From: Lewinellaceae bacterium
Lineage (GTDB): Bacteria; Bacteroidota; Bacteroidia; Chitinophagales; Saprospiraceae
Length of the DNA stretch: 64,000 bases
Reading direction: 5' to 3'
Assembly: GCA_020636325.1 (NCBI GenBank)
Contig: JACJYC010000012.1
Span: 1 to 64,000, forward strand
Part shown: positions 7,851-16,851 of the stretch, piece by piece
How the letters are laid out: each line of letters opens with the position of its first letter
Position numbering within the stretch: the first letter of the stretch is position 1
The notes under the pieces: model-generated
What the model saw: only the letters and a program-made list of their open reading frames with translations
What the model was told of the DNA's origin: nothing
Database searches by the model: none
Position numbers and translations under genes: made by a program

Positions 7851-8610
7851 GCAGCGCTTCTTTTACAAAGATATCGGAATGGAGGATCCTTTCGTTCAGA
7901 AACCGGGCATAGCCTTCCCTTAGTGCTTCGGGCGTTTCAGCGGTATCCCGCCAGTGCAACCAGTCGTCGGGGATAGTCCGGACGATCTCCCGGATCTTTT
8001 CGGGCGGCAACAAGGCTTTCATTTCGGCATCTACCTCTGCTACCCGATCCGCCCGCCAGATAAACACATGCCCATTGATCTGGCTGAACGGGCTGCGGAT
8101 GGCCTGTTCCATGCCGGCCCAGTTGTGGTGAAAATACAAGGAGGCGCCATGGTCGATCAGCCAGAGTTCGCGGTTCCAGAACAGCATATTGGTATTCCGG
8201 ACGGTGCGGTCAACGTTCATCAGCAGGGCATCCAGCCATACGATCCGGGAGGCGGTCAACGGGTCCGCCTGGTGTACGACCGGATCAAAGGTAAAGGACC
8301 CCGACAGAAAGTGCAAACCCAGATTGAGTCCGCGGCTGGCCTGCAGCAGGTCCTGGATCTCCTCGTCGCCTTCCGTGCGGCCGAATGCCTCGTCCAGGTT
8401 GATGAAAACGATCTCCGGCACGCGAAACCCCAGGGTCCGGGCGATCTCCCCGCCGATCAGTTCGGCAATGAGCGCTTTGGTCCCCTGTCCTGCCCCGCGG
8501 AATTTGAGCACGTATTTGAATTCGTCATCCGCCTCCGCCAGGGCCGGGAGCGAGCCTCCCTCCCGAAGCGGGGTGATGTACCGGGTGACGTTTACGGTGC
8601 GTAGGTCCAT
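7828..8610 (-). CDS. HipA-like kinase
   Basis: A 260-aa protein of the stand-alone HipA-like kinase type, smaller than full HipA (about 440 aa). Visible elements are a nucleotide-binding beta-strand KYVLKFRGAGQGTKALIAE (about residues 32-50), the catalytic-loop-like LDALLMNVDRTVRNTNML (about 125-142; Asp and Asn in the HipA order NxDRxxxN) and the metal-binding-like WLIDHGASLYF. It is the first gene of a two-gene unit with DUF3037. No antitoxin of the HipB (HTH) type is seen beside it, so a toxin-antitoxin role is not supported by context. Confidence 0.85.
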   Translation of the reverse strand: MDLRTVNVTRYITPLREGGSLPALAEADDEFKYVLKFRGAGQGTKALIAELIGGEIARTLGFRVPEIVFINLDEAFGRTEGDEEIQDLLQASRGLNLGLHFLSGSFTFDPVVHQADPLTASRIVWLDALLMNVDRTVRNTNMLFWNRELWLIDHGASLYFHHNWAGMEQAIRSPFSQINGHVFIWRADRVAEVDAEMKALLPPEKIREIVRTIPDDWLHWRDTAETPEALREGYARFLNERILHSDIFVKEALHAREAPL

Positions 8611-8652
8611 GGTCGTGGTTTGGGGGTAAAGATACGGGGATGATTGGGAATT

Positions 8653-8708
8653 GATTGATGATTGATGATTGATGATTGATGAATGATGATTGATGAATGA
8701 TGATTGAT
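8653..8708. repeat. Tandem 7-bp repeat (GATTGAT)x8
   Basis: Eight consecutive heptamers, six GATTGAT and two GAATGAT, with a partial ninth. They lie 43-98 bp upstream of the HipA-like start and could vary in copy number and alter promoter spacing. Confidence 0.85.
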
Positions 8709-8798
8709 GAATTTTGATTTTTGTTTGCTATTGTGCCGTTTATATTGAGACTGTTCAAAACAGTGTTTTCGCGCCAAGACGCAAAGACGCAAAGATCT

Positions 8799-8829
8799 GA
8801 TTTTTAGCAAGCTGCGCATGCTAAAAATC
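8799..8829. repeat. Inverted repeat, 10-bp arms
   Basis: GATTTTTAGC and GCTAAAAATC are separated by 11 bases. It could form a hairpin in the divergent gap; there is no T-tract to make it a terminator. Confidence 0.6.
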
Positions 8830-8982
8830 CGGTTGACACAAAATGCAGAATAGCCTCTTTATATTTCAACAACGGCTCTCCCTTTTTTTAATCCAATACC
8901 GGTTACAGAACATTTCGCGCCCGTTACCTTCTCCGGGATGCAATTTACCGGGATCTATCCGCTTATGGATTCTTCGTTTATC

Positions 8983-8990
8983 TATATTTG
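8983..8990 (+). promoter_or_regulatory. Putative -7 element of the phosphoesterase gene
   Basis: TATATTTG matches the Bacteroidota TAnnTTTG -7 element 36 bp before the ATG. A matching TTG at the -33 position is not seen, so support is partial. Confidence 0.35.
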
Positions 8991-9026
8991 GGTTGAATTA
9001 CATTTTTTAAAAACCAACCATTAGAC

Positions 9027-11438
9027 ATGAAACCTGAAATCCACAAAATGACCGGCAATACGGACCGGCAACCGAGAACCCGCCTATCTTATACCAGACT
9101 GGCTTCCTTCTTCAGTTTGATCCTGTTCTTTCTCATCACCGGACCAGTGAACAACCAGGCTCAAAACACGCGCCGCAGTGTTTCCTTTTTAGCTACCGGC
9201 GATCCGCAGATCAGCAATCATGAGGCAGGTGGTAATCAAGTATTTTTGCAAGTGAAAAACTTGGTAGCTGTAGGAACCATGAATAATCTGGTCCCGCAGC
9301 TTGGCAGAACCGACAACAGGATAAGAGGCCTGATCATAGCCGGTGATCTCACGCAGAACGCCCGCAGATCGGAATGGGATTATTACCTGAGGCTTATTTC
9401 CGGAAAGGAACAATGGGTTTACGACGGGAGAGGCAATCATGACTATGAAGACGAATGGGTTGCCGGGTCTTTTGCCAATGTAGACGTATCTGATAAAATA
9501 CTTGAGCATGTCCGCAGAACTTCCAGAAATAGCCCCATTACCTCTGTTTCAACTGCAGGAAACTACTCCTGGGATTGGGATGATGTTCACTTCGTGCATT
9601 TGAATTTATACCCGTGTGAATCGTTTTCAGGAAGATCAGCGCTGACCCAAAAACTGAACGGCCATTCCTGCCTTTTTGAATTGAGCTTTTTAGCCGCTGA
9701 CCTGAAAGCAAACGCAATAACCGGGAAACCCGTTGTTTTAGTACAGCATTACGGATTTGATTCCTTTACCACGGGGTCAAATGACACCAAGCAAGAATGG
9801 TGGACCGAAGCTGAGCGGAAGGCCATGTGGGATGTAATTGCCCCGTATAATGTGATCGCTATCATTACGGGTCACCGGCATACGCCGGGAGATCCCTGGA
9901 ATATCCCCTGGTATCGACCTGCCGGATCGACTTCCGGACCGCAATATATCAATACCTTTGTAGCCGGCGGAGCAAGAGACGGGGGCTATTACCTTGCGTT
10001 CAATATTTCTGATAACAGCATGTCTGTACAACAGTTTCAAATAACCGATTTATCGGCTAAAAACGCAACGCTTAAAAGAGCCCGGACTTTTTCTTTACGA
10101 GCGCCTGAGAATATTGCCCTGGGTAAAACGGTTACGTCTTCCTCGGTTGCATTTGGCGGGGTGCCTTCGAGAGCTGTTGACGGCATTACCTATGGCGAAT
10201 ACGACCGCGGCTCTGTTACCCATTCTGGTACAGAGCAGGATCCCTGGCTACAAATAGACCTGGGGGCTGTTTATGACATTGAGCATATCCGGCTTTGGAA
10301 CCGCACTGATATTTGCTGCGATGAATGGCTGGATAATTTTTCTATTTACACTTCAATAAACCCCATACAAAGGCCGGATTTGGATGATCTTTTCGGAACG
10401 GCTTTCCGTATTAAAAACCGCAACCTTAAAGGCAGTCCTTATGATTTTTATCAGTCCACCCAAGCCCGCTATATCCGGATCCAGCTAGAAGGGCCCGACA
10501 AAACCCTTGTCCTGGCGGAAGTAGAAGTATTCGGGCCGTTTCTTGAAAATCTGGCCCTCGGCAAATCCGCCACTTCTTCATCAACCGGATTCGGAGGGGT
10601 ACCCTCCAGAGCGGTAGACGGCAATACCGATGGTGAGTATAACCATAATTCCGTTACCCATAATTCATCTCCAATTAAACCCTGGGTGCAAATTGATCTT
10701 GGCGCGGAATATGATCTTTACAAGATCCGGCTTTGGAACCGTACCGATGATTGTTGCAGGGATAGGCTGAATAACTTTACCATTTACACCTCTACGACCC
10801 CTATAGGAAACTCAACGACCAATGCATCTGCCTTCCGCGGAAGAAGAAATATTCCTTTTACGGATCTGACCGGCAACTCCTTTGAAATTTCCACACCTAC
10901 TGCTGTAAAAGCGCGGTATGTACAAGTTCAAATTGAGGGAAATAACGGAATATTACACCTGGCAGAGATACAGGTCTATGGAACGCCCTTAAACAAAGCG
11001 CTCGGCCGACCCGTCACTACTTCCGCTGTTAACGCTGGCGACGGAGAAGGAACACGCGCTACAGACGGCATGACCAGCGGCAATTTCTGGGATTATTCCG
11101 TTACCCACTCCCAGGGGGAAAGCAATCCCTGGCTGGAAATCGATCTTGGGAAAGTCAGAAAAATAAAAAGGATCAAGCTTTGGAACCGTACCGACTGTTG
11201 CAGTGACCGGCTGGATAACTTCACCATTAAAACCGCTACAGGTTCTATGCAAAACACCGTCCTTTCTACCGCATCGCCCTTCGGCGGAAGAAGGAATATT
11301 CCTTTCACGGCATTTAATAATTCCAACACCTTTGAAATATCCGTACCAACTGCTGTGGAGATGCGGTATATACAAATCCGGATAGAGGGGAATAGCCCGA
11401 TCTTGTCGCTGGCAGAGGTGCAGGTTTTTGAAGAATAG
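9027..11438 (+). CDS. Secreted metallophosphoesterase with three fucolectin/F5-8C-like domains
   Basis: An 803-aa exported protein (hydrophobic segment at about residues 27-44 ending NNQAQ). Residues about 50-340 are a calcineurin-like phosphoesterase with the ordered metal motifs LATGDPQ, IAGDLTQ, GRGNHDYED, LVQHYG and ITGHRHTPG. Three discoidin-like repeats follow, starting near residues 362, 508 and 656. Each begins N-x-ALG and contains a PW(L/V)(Q/E)IDLG strand, RLWNRTD and a Cys-Cys pair, which resembles the fucolectin/tachylectin-4 type of F5/8C lectin. The enzyme probably acts on a phosphate ester at or near a glycan surface. The base composition is lower in GC than its neighbours by eye, which hints at transfer. 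Confidence 0.87.
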   Translation: MKPEIHKMTGNTDRQPRTRLSYTRLASFFSLILFFLITGPVNNQAQNTRRSVSFLATGDPQISNHEAGGNQVFLQVKNLVAVGTMNNLVPQLGRTDNRIRGLIIAGDLTQNARRSEWDYYLRLISGKEQWVYDGRGNHDYEDEWVAGSFANVDVSDKILEHVRRTSRNSPITSVSTAGNYSWDWDDVHFVHLNLYPCESFSGRSALTQKLNGHSCLFELSFLAADLKANAITGKPVVLVQHYGFDSFTTGSNDTKQEWWTEAERKAMWDVIAPYNVIAIITGHRHTPGDPWNIPWYRPAGSTSGPQYINTFVAGGARDGGYYLAFNISDNSMSVQQFQITDLSAKNATLKRARTFSLRAPENIALGKTVTSSSVAFGGVPSRAVDGITYGEYDRGSVTHSGTEQDPWLQIDLGAVYDIEHIRLWNRTDICCDEWLDNFSIYTSINPIQRPDLDDLFGTAFRIKNRNLKGSPYDFYQSTQARYIRIQLEGPDKTLVLAEVEVFGPFLENLALGKSATSSSTGFGGVPSRAVDGNTDGEYNHNSVTHNSSPIKPWVQIDLGAEYDLYKIRLWNRTDDCCRDRLNNFTIYTSTTPIGNSTTNASAFRGRRNIPFTDLTGNSFEISTPTAVKARYVQVQIEGNNGILHLAEIQVYGTPLNKALGRPVTTSAVNAGDGEGTRATDGMTSGNFWDYSVTHSQGESNPWLEIDLGKVRKIKRIKLWNRTDCCSDRLDNFTIKTATGSMQNTVLSTASPFGGRRNIPFTAFNNSNTFEISVPTAVEMRYIQIRIEGNSPILSLAEVQVFEE

Positions 11439-11783
11439 GGGTAAGCAATTCTGAAGAAAAGCGGACTGGATCAATTATCCCGGAAACCTGCTGGACTACG
11501 GTAACCGTAAGAATTCGAATGCCTGGATTGCAGAATAAAAGGTATTTTTATGGCGCGTTAAGGACCGCTGAAATAATAACTGTCAGATTTTCCAGGAGGG
11601 CTTTTGGCTCTACCCGGCGTTGAGGAACCGGCTCACTTAGCTATGGCTAAGCTCACGAACCCTCGCCTTGGTTAGAACCAAAATCCCTTGCCTGTCGAAA
11701 GCGACACTTATTAATTCACCGATCCTAAGGGTTTGAAAATTAGCACTCCATAACCGCTCTACCTTAAATAAAATTTGATCCAA
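11439..11783. other. Intergenic region with a long imperfect palindrome
   Basis: A 345-bp gap between the phosphoesterase and the small lipoprotein. The dominant feature is the inverted repeat at 11597-11688, described separately. I see no further gene. Confidence 0.5.
11597..11688. repeat. Long imperfect inverted repeat, MITE/REP-like
   Basis: The left arm AGGGCTTTTGGCTCTACC mirrors the right arm GGTTAGAACCAAAATCCCTT read on the other strand. Inner segments GAGGAACCGGCTCAC and CTCACGAACCCTC also pair, and the tip is CTTAGC-TATG-GCTAAG (11636-11651). The whole unit is about 92 bp with several mismatches. It could be a small non-autonomous element or a structured RNA. Confidence 0.55.
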
Positions 11784-12164
11784 ATGAAAAAGCCGCCCAT
11801 TTTATTTTCTGTCCTCTTATTCCTGGCTGTTTCAGGGTGCAACAAAACAGCGGAGATTGTGGCGCCTGTTCTTGAAGGCCAGTATGCCGGTACCTTTGAA
11901 AGAAACGGAACAATCGCCAATGTCGAACTCAATCTGAGCAATCTGGATTTCACGGGTTCCAGCGAGACGGATAAATTTCCGGCCATCTGCAGCGGTCATT
12001 ACACGGCAACCGACGATTCCATCCATTTTGAAAACACCTGCATCTGGACCGCAGAATTTGACTGGACGTTGATCCTGGGCGAATCCTGGCATTATGTGCT
12101 GGACAATGACAAACTGACGCTAACCCGGTCTAACGGGGATCGATATGATTTGCAGAAACAATAG
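11784..12164 (+). CDS. Small lipoprotein, unknown function
   Basis: A 126-aa predicted lipoprotein. The ATG at 11784 is preferred to a TTG nine bases upstream because it begins MKKPPILFSVLLFLAVSGC, with lipobox AVSGC (Cys19 lipidated). The mature part has alternating strands (GQYAGTFERNGTIANVELNL) typical of a small lipocalin-like beta-barrel, with Cys residues near CSGHY and NTCIW. I do not recognise the family. It stands alone between intergenic regions. Confidence 0.75.
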   Translation: MKKPPILFSVLLFLAVSGCNKTAEIVAPVLEGQYAGTFERNGTIANVELNLSNLDFTGSSETDKFPAICSGHYTATDDSIHFENTCIWTAEFDWTLILGESWHYVLDNDKLTLTRSNGDRYDLQKQ

Positions 12165-12252
12165 GTGATGATGCCGGGTTGATTATTCTTTTAAACCTTG
12201 GCTGAACTTTCCTAAATTCACCCGGTATTTTGACGTTTGGGGCGGTGCTTAC

Positions 12253-12281
12253 GTTTACGAAACCCCGAAGGTTTCGCAAAC
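12253..12281. repeat. REP-like hairpin (12-bp arms)
   Basis: GTTTACGAAACC and GGTTTCGCAAAC, with a single mismatch and loop CCGAA, lie 34 bp before the start of the 384-aa gene. It may be a dispersed element or an mRNA leader hairpin. Confidence 0.6.
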
Positions 12282-12315
12282 GCGGCGGGCTTGCAGACGT
12301 AATCCAAACAACGCC

Positions 12316-13470
12316 ATGCACCCATTACCCACCACCGATACCGTTGATCAGATCGCGGGCGAAAGCGAGCCCGTACTCCGCAACCTGCGGATCACGCATT
12401 GCTATTACGAGCTTTCTTCGGCGATGGCCGCCCGTACCGGCCCCGGCGCCAACTGGTGCACCTTCGCCACCTGGGCTTCCAAACAGGCCGGACAAACCAT
12501 CCGCAAGGAAGACCTTTCCCGGGCGCTCGAACGGCTCATCCAACCGCAAACCGGCGGCGAACGGGGATTTGAAGACCTCGATCCGGACCTGCTCGGCGAA
12601 GACCCCGCCATGGTAGAAAAGATATGGGAGTTGTTCGACCCCGTCCGGATCCAGGACCGGTCCGCCGAAGCGGTGAGCCGCGGCAACCGGAAAGTGTTTG
12701 CCGAGATCGGCCGCGAATTCGCCCGGTTTCTGACCGAGTGCGGCGACGACCCGGCTTTCGATGAAGACCAGATCAACGCCTTTTGCAATAGCCTCCGCCC
12801 CGGTGATCCGCCCGACGGCCAGCAATACCTCCGACAGGCCTTCCGCCGGTATTATACCGCCCTTTTCGAGCCGGATGGAAAACAAAAAGCCGAGCTCATG
12901 CTGCTGGCCAATCTCGAGATCGGCTTTCACGAGCAGAACCGCCTGCAGCCCGAGATCGCCGCCGGATTGGATGCGGCCATTCCCGCTGCCGGAGAGCTCA
13001 CCAGCAGTGTGCTGGCAAGTTTATTTCCATACCGGGGATGGATTCTTCAGCTGGTCTTTCCCATTATGCGATTCATCGGCCGGCCGCTCGAAATCGACCG
13101 CGCGCTTGAACGGTTGATCGCGAGGGCCCGTAAAAAGGTCCGCCTCTTGCTCACCAAACACCTGATGGTGCTGGGTATGCCGGAAGGGCAAAGCCTGCGC
13201 CTGGGCAAGGACCTCAATGGCGCCTTTCCCGAAGCGTTGCAGCAGGTATCCAACCCGGAATTGGCGGCTTTGCTCCAACGGATTGATCCCACCCCGGACA
13301 GCCTGATCGACACCGGCGCAATAGACTGGGCCGACCTGCCCGACCGGATGCACTATATCGGCGATCTGTTCCGGTCGCAGCATTTCAATGCACGGTTGCT
13401 GGAAAGTCCGTTTTCAGAGGAGCAGACGGCAGTCATAGGGGCCGGACAAATACCTGATGGTCGTCTTTAA
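12316..13470 (+). CDS. Conserved protein of unknown function (384 aa)
   Basis: A 384-aa cytoplasmic protein rich in charged helices, without a signal peptide. The conserved-looking core near residues 27-65 reads CYYELSSAMA then GPGANWCTFATWASKQAGQ. I recall similar text in actinobacterial hypothetical proteins but know no function. A hydrophobic segment is near residues 225-255 (LASLFPYRGWILQLVFPIM), so partial membrane contact is possible. It is convergent with the hydrolase-TPR gene (13 bp between stops). Confidence 0.75.
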   Translation: MHPLPTTDTVDQIAGESEPVLRNLRITHCYYELSSAMAARTGPGANWCTFATWASKQAGQTIRKEDLSRALERLIQPQTGGERGFEDLDPDLLGEDPAMVEKIWELFDPVRIQDRSAEAVSRGNRKVFAEIGREFARFLTECGDDPAFDEDQINAFCNSLRPGDPPDGQQYLRQAFRRYYTALFEPDGKQKAELMLLANLEIGFHEQNRLQPEIAAGLDAAIPAAGELTSSVLASLFPYRGWILQLVFPIMRFIGRPLEIDRALERLIARARKKVRLLLTKHLMVLGMPEGQSLRLGKDLNGAFPEALQQVSNPELAALLQRIDPTPDSLIDTGAIDWADLPDRMHYIGDLFRSQHFNARLLESPFSEEQTAVIGAGQIPDGRL

Positions 13471-13483
13471 TTCAACCTTAGGG

Positions 13484-14872
13484 TCATTCCAAGGCCTTCA
13501 CCAACGCCGTAAATCGCGCATCCGATCGCAAGGAATCCAGGTCCGGGTCGTGTTCGTATGACTGCCGGTTGCGGTATCCGTATTGGACGGCCTGTTCCAG
13601 GGCTTCCATGGCTTTATCGACATTACTCATTTTGGCGTAAGCGCATCCCAGGTTGTAGTAATCGCCGCCGTTCGGGCCCATGGCCAGGGCTTTCTCGTAG
13701 AATCCGGCAGCTTCCCGGTTTTTGTCCAGCACCAACAGGGAATACCCCAGGCTGGTATACGAAGCGCGGTCCATCAGGCCGGCTTTGACAGCAGCCTTCA
13801 GGTCGGTCTCGGCTTTTTCCTGGTTCCCGCCTGCGTAATCAACGATGATCTTGCCGGTTACCGCGGCGGTATTTTTCGGATCAAGTGCCAGCAGGTTGTC
13901 GTATACCTGTTCGGCTTCTTTGTACCGGTTGGCGCGCATGAGCTCTCCGGCGTAAAGGTTAAGGGTCTGGACGTCCTTTGGGTACTTTTTGGCCATATCG
14001 GCCAGGAGGGGCAACGCCCGGTCGCGATCGTAGCGCAATGCGGTCATCATGGCCCGGCCGTCCTTGTAATCCAGGTGGTGCGGCGGGACGGGGTCGAGTT
14101 CGTTTTTCCAGAAGGACAGGGTCTCTTTCAGTATCCTGCGGGCCTCATCGGTATCGGTGTAGGTATCGAAGGCATGCGGCATACCCGACCCCATGCGGAT
14201 GGTCCAGGGGGCCTTGTTGAGGAGGACCTGTTTCCAGATTTCGTCGTAATTGTCCTGGCGGACGTCGCTCTCGGCCACCACGAAATAGACCGGCAGGTCC
14301 TTGCGGTAGGGGCCGCTGCCGTAAGCGCCGTAGTACAACACGGCGGCCTTGATGCCGTCATAGGCCTCTTCGCCCATGAGGTAGTTCAGTGCGTTGCCCA
14401 CGTTGGCGGAAGCGGCGTATACCCCCAGGCGACCGGCATCGATCTGGAACTGCGCGCCTTTTGCCGCCAGAAAGTCAAACACACCCTTTATGGATTCCAT
14501 CACATGGTTGGGGTCGCAGTCCATCGAAATGCCGATATACCCGTTGGCGGCCACCAGCCGGGGCCAGGTAGCGTAAACACCCCAGCTCTTCAGTTTTCTG
14601 GCGCCCGGGCGGTCCCCGATCGCGTTGAGGAATACCACGGCCGGCCTTTTTTCATCGGCAGCCATGCCCGGCGGCAGGTAGATGTCCAGGTCGAGGTTGC
14701 CGTTATCGGTTTTCAGGTAGGTCACACCCGGTTTCAGGGCCACCTTTTCCATATCCGGATGTTCGAGTACAACCCCGAAATTCAGCTGATCCGCAGGGGA
14801 AAGGGGTTCGGAAGGCTGGGCCGCAACCAGAACGGCATTGGCCAGCGCGAGGCAAAAAAAGAAGGTTTTCAT
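13484..14872 (-). CDS. Secreted alpha/beta-hydrolase with C-terminal TPR repeats
   Basis: A 462-aa exported protein. The ATG at 14872 begins a signal peptide (MKTFFFCLALANAVLVAAQ). Residues about 60-270 resemble a dienelactone-hydrolase/esterase-type domain (YLPPGM then RPAVVFLNA, GVYAASANVGNALNY with a candidate nucleophile Ser, GMPHAFDTY with a candidate His). Residues about 295-460 contain tetratricopeptide repeats (LYAGELMRANRYKEAEQVY, YNLGCAYAKMSNVDKAMEAL). The nucleophile elbow is not a standard GxSxG, so activity is uncertain. It is followed upstream by an AraC-type regulator gene on the same strand (46-bp gap). Confidence 0.8.
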   Translation of the reverse strand: MKTFFFCLALANAVLVAAQPSEPLSPADQLNFGVVLEHPDMEKVALKPGVTYLKTDNGNLDLDIYLPPGMAADEKRPAVVFLNAIGDRPGARKLKSWGVYATWPRLVAANGYIGISMDCDPNHVMESIKGVFDFLAAKGAQFQIDAGRLGVYAASANVGNALNYLMGEEAYDGIKAAVLYYGAYGSGPYRKDLPVYFVVAESDVRQDNYDEIWKQVLLNKAPWTIRMGSGMPHAFDTYTDTDEARRILKETLSFWKNELDPVPPHHLDYKDGRAMMTALRYDRDRALPLLADMAKKYPKDVQTLNLYAGELMRANRYKEAEQVYDNLLALDPKNTAAVTGKIIVDYAGGNQEKAETDLKAAVKAGLMDRASYTSLGYSLLVLDKNREAAGFYEKALAMGPNGGDYYNLGCAYAKMSNVDKAMEALEQAVQYGYRNRQSYEHDPDLDSLRSDARFTALVKALE

Positions 14873-14918
14873 GTCAGTCGGATTTTTCAGCAATGGTAGG
14901 CGTCAAAACGCGCAAAGA

Positions 14919-16046
14919 CTACCGAACCGATCGATCCGGGACAATTTTACCGTTTTTTTGCGCTGCTCTGCGGAATTCAGACGGGGTACGGCCGGTTATC
15001 TTCTTGAAGGCGTCATTGAAAACGGACAGAGAGTTGAAGCCGGCGTCGTAGGCGATGTCCGCGATCTTGAGCCGGCGACCGAGGGGCGAGCCGAGCATTT
15101 TACCGGCCTCTTCCACCCGGAGGTTGTTGATGTAGTCGAAATAGGAAAGCTGGAGGCGTTCGTTCAGCACCTGCGACAGATTATGGCGGTTGGTATCCAG
15201 CCTGGCGGCGAGTTTTTCGATGGTCAGGTCGGGGTCGGTGTAGATCTTTTCCCGGTCCATCAGGCCGGATAAAGCGTCGGCAATCCGTTCGGCTTCTTCC
15301 GCTTTCAGGGTCGACCTGGCGTATTTTTTCTCCGGCTCCCGGTGGTCTGCAAGGGAATCATTTACGCCAAAGAGCCGGGGCGATCTCATGACCCAATAAC
15401 TCACCCAATAGATGAAAAAGGTGAGCAGCGCGAATCCGAACCGGAGCGCGGCATATCGGGGGTAGGTCTCGTGCAGCAGCGTCAACAGGCAACTGACCGC
15501 CGAGGTGACGCCCCATGACAGCACGACGAACCGACGGACCCATTGCCAAAGCACCTGACGCCCGGCATCTCCCTTTGCCAGGCGGCGGCCGGTGAGCCGA
15601 AGCGCGAAATAATGGTAGACCGCAATAACGGCCAGCTGTACAGACATGCCGGACCATCCCCTGTACAGCAGATCGTACCAGGGGAAATGGATCCCGTTGA
15701 AAAAGCCGAGCGAAATGCTCAAAGCTCCGCCCAGAAACGGCAGAAAATGGAGTGCGGGAAGTCTCGGCGGATGGTTCTCATCGGCGAGATACCGGACGAA
15801 CAGCCATACCAGGGGGCCGTACAGCAGCGGCAACTTATAGCTGATGTTATACGTGATCAGCAAATGGTTCATCAACCACCACTTATCCAGGAGCTTGAAG
15901 CCGATCTGGCCCAGCATGACGGCCAGGTACAGGACCAGGAACAGATATGCCCGAAACCAGGCCTTCCGTTGCAGCAACAACAGCCCCAACAGGAGGCCCT
16001 GAATGCCGCCGAGCAAGAGCAAAAGCACACTGCCGTACAATACCAT
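14919..16046 (-). CDS. AraC-family regulator with N-terminal membrane domain
   Basis: A 375-aa protein with six or seven hydrophobic segments in residues 1-225 (for example SVLLLLLGGIQGLLLGLLLL) and a cytoplasmic AraC/XylS double helix-turn-helix at about residues 255-365 (LTIEKLAARLDTNRHNLSQVLN, then IADIAYDAGFNSLSVFNDAFKKITGRTPSEFRR). This is the common Bacteroidota membrane-tethered AraC layout. It lies just upstream of, and co-directional with, the hydrolase-TPR gene, which it probably controls. Confidence 0.9.
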   Translation of the reverse strand: MVLYGSVLLLLLGGIQGLLLGLLLLQRKAWFRAYLFLVLYLAVMLGQIGFKLLDKWWLMNHLLITYNISYKLPLLYGPLVWLFVRYLADENHPPRLPALHFLPFLGGALSISLGFFNGIHFPWYDLLYRGWSGMSVQLAVIAVYHYFALRLTGRRLAKGDAGRQVLWQWVRRFVVLSWGVTSAVSCLLTLLHETYPRYAALRFGFALLTFFIYWVSYWVMRSPRLFGVNDSLADHREPEKKYARSTLKAEEAERIADALSGLMDREKIYTDPDLTIEKLAARLDTNRHNLSQVLNERLQLSYFDYINNLRVEEAGKMLGSPLGRRLKIADIAYDAGFNSLSVFNDAFKKITGRTPSEFRRAAQKNGKIVPDRSVR

Positions 16047-16078
16047 TTCAGCCGACTATAATTGAAGGTAACGACACC

Positions 16079-16148
16079 TGCACCCCCCTGAAGGTTGCAC
16101 CCTCTCACCCTCTCTCACCCTCTCTCCCTCTCACCCTCTCCCCCTCCC
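16079..16148. repeat. Polypyrimidine low-complexity tract
   Basis: About 70 bases of repeated CACCCTCTC / CCCTCTCCC units between the AraC gene and the preceding secreted-protein gene. No function is assigned; it is prone to slippage and secondary structure. Confidence 0.75.
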
Positions 16149-16718
16149 CTACCGCCTAATCTTCAACACCAACGTATAAGCCCCCTCCTTCAACCCTTCC
16201 GCGCCCACAACCCCGATAACCACCTGATAAGGATTGTTGATGGCCAGGATATCGTGTACCGACCGGGTATGGTCCTGGGTTTTGCCGCGAACCTTGTAAT
16301 CCCACTTGTGGTCAGCTTCGCAACGGATGCAGCTGCTCAGGCGGGGTACGGTATTGTTGGCCGCTACCTGGCCCACTTCGTAGGCATACAAGCTGAAATT
16401 GGCGCTTTTATCCGCGGGTACGACCTTGATCTCCATTTCGGAATGGTCGGGAAGGTCAAGGGCGTAGAGGACGTGGTTGCCGGTAAATTTGCGCGCCTGG
16501 GTGGCCGGAAAGCAGGCGACAGAGCTGTTCCAGGCCCAGGAAAGGTCTTCCATCGGGGCGCCTTCGGAGAGGTTGCCTTGCACCGTGAATTCTTCATTTA
16601 CGGGTACTTCCAACCATTGGGGTTGAAGGTCGGTTTGGGCGAATATACCCACTGCGCCTACCGTGAAAAAACAACAAAGGATTTTGGATTTCAACATAGC
16701 GTTTTTGAAATTTTGCAT
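16149..16718 (-). CDS. Secreted protein, unknown function
   Basis: A 189-aa exported protein. Two ATG starts are possible (16718 and 16697); either leads into the signal segment KSKILCCFFTVGAVGIFAQ. The mature part is beta-rich with a few Cys residues (SSVACFPATQ, SSCIRCEADHKWDY). I do not recognise the family. It ends 102 bp before the AraC gene on the same strand and is separated from the YceI gene by 195 bp. Confidence 0.7.
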   Translation of the reverse strand: MQNFKNAMLKSKILCCFFTVGAVGIFAQTDLQPQWLEVPVNEEFTVQGNLSEGAPMEDLSWAWNSSVACFPATQARKFTGNHVLYALDLPDHSEMEIKVVPADKSANFSLYAYEVGQVAANNTVPRLSSCIRCEADHKWDYKVRGKTQDHTRSVHDILAINNPYQVVIGVVGAEGLKEGAYTLVLKIRR

Positions 16719-16851
16719 TGACCGAAACGGCCGCCAGTTGTTGGCAGAACCGTCCGGTGTCTTAAAAGATCCAAATATAAGGACGATATGTCAATCGGGA
16801 CCCACCCGACCGGGTGAATTCAAGGCGGCGTAATGTCGAATTTCCGGGTAT

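Larger units (their letters stand above)
8611..9026. other. Divergent intergenic region with repeats
   Basis: A 416-bp region between the divergent HipA-like gene and the phosphoesterase gene. It contains the heptamer array at 8653-8708, two copies of GACGCAAA at 8778-8793, an inverted repeat at 8799-8829 and a -7-like element TATATTTG at 8983-8990. No protein gene is visible. Confidence 0.5.

Noticed and set aside
7828..8610. HipBA toxin-antitoxin system
   Set aside because: The kinase is the short HipA-like type and no HipB-like HTH gene is adjacent; the partner is DUF3037.
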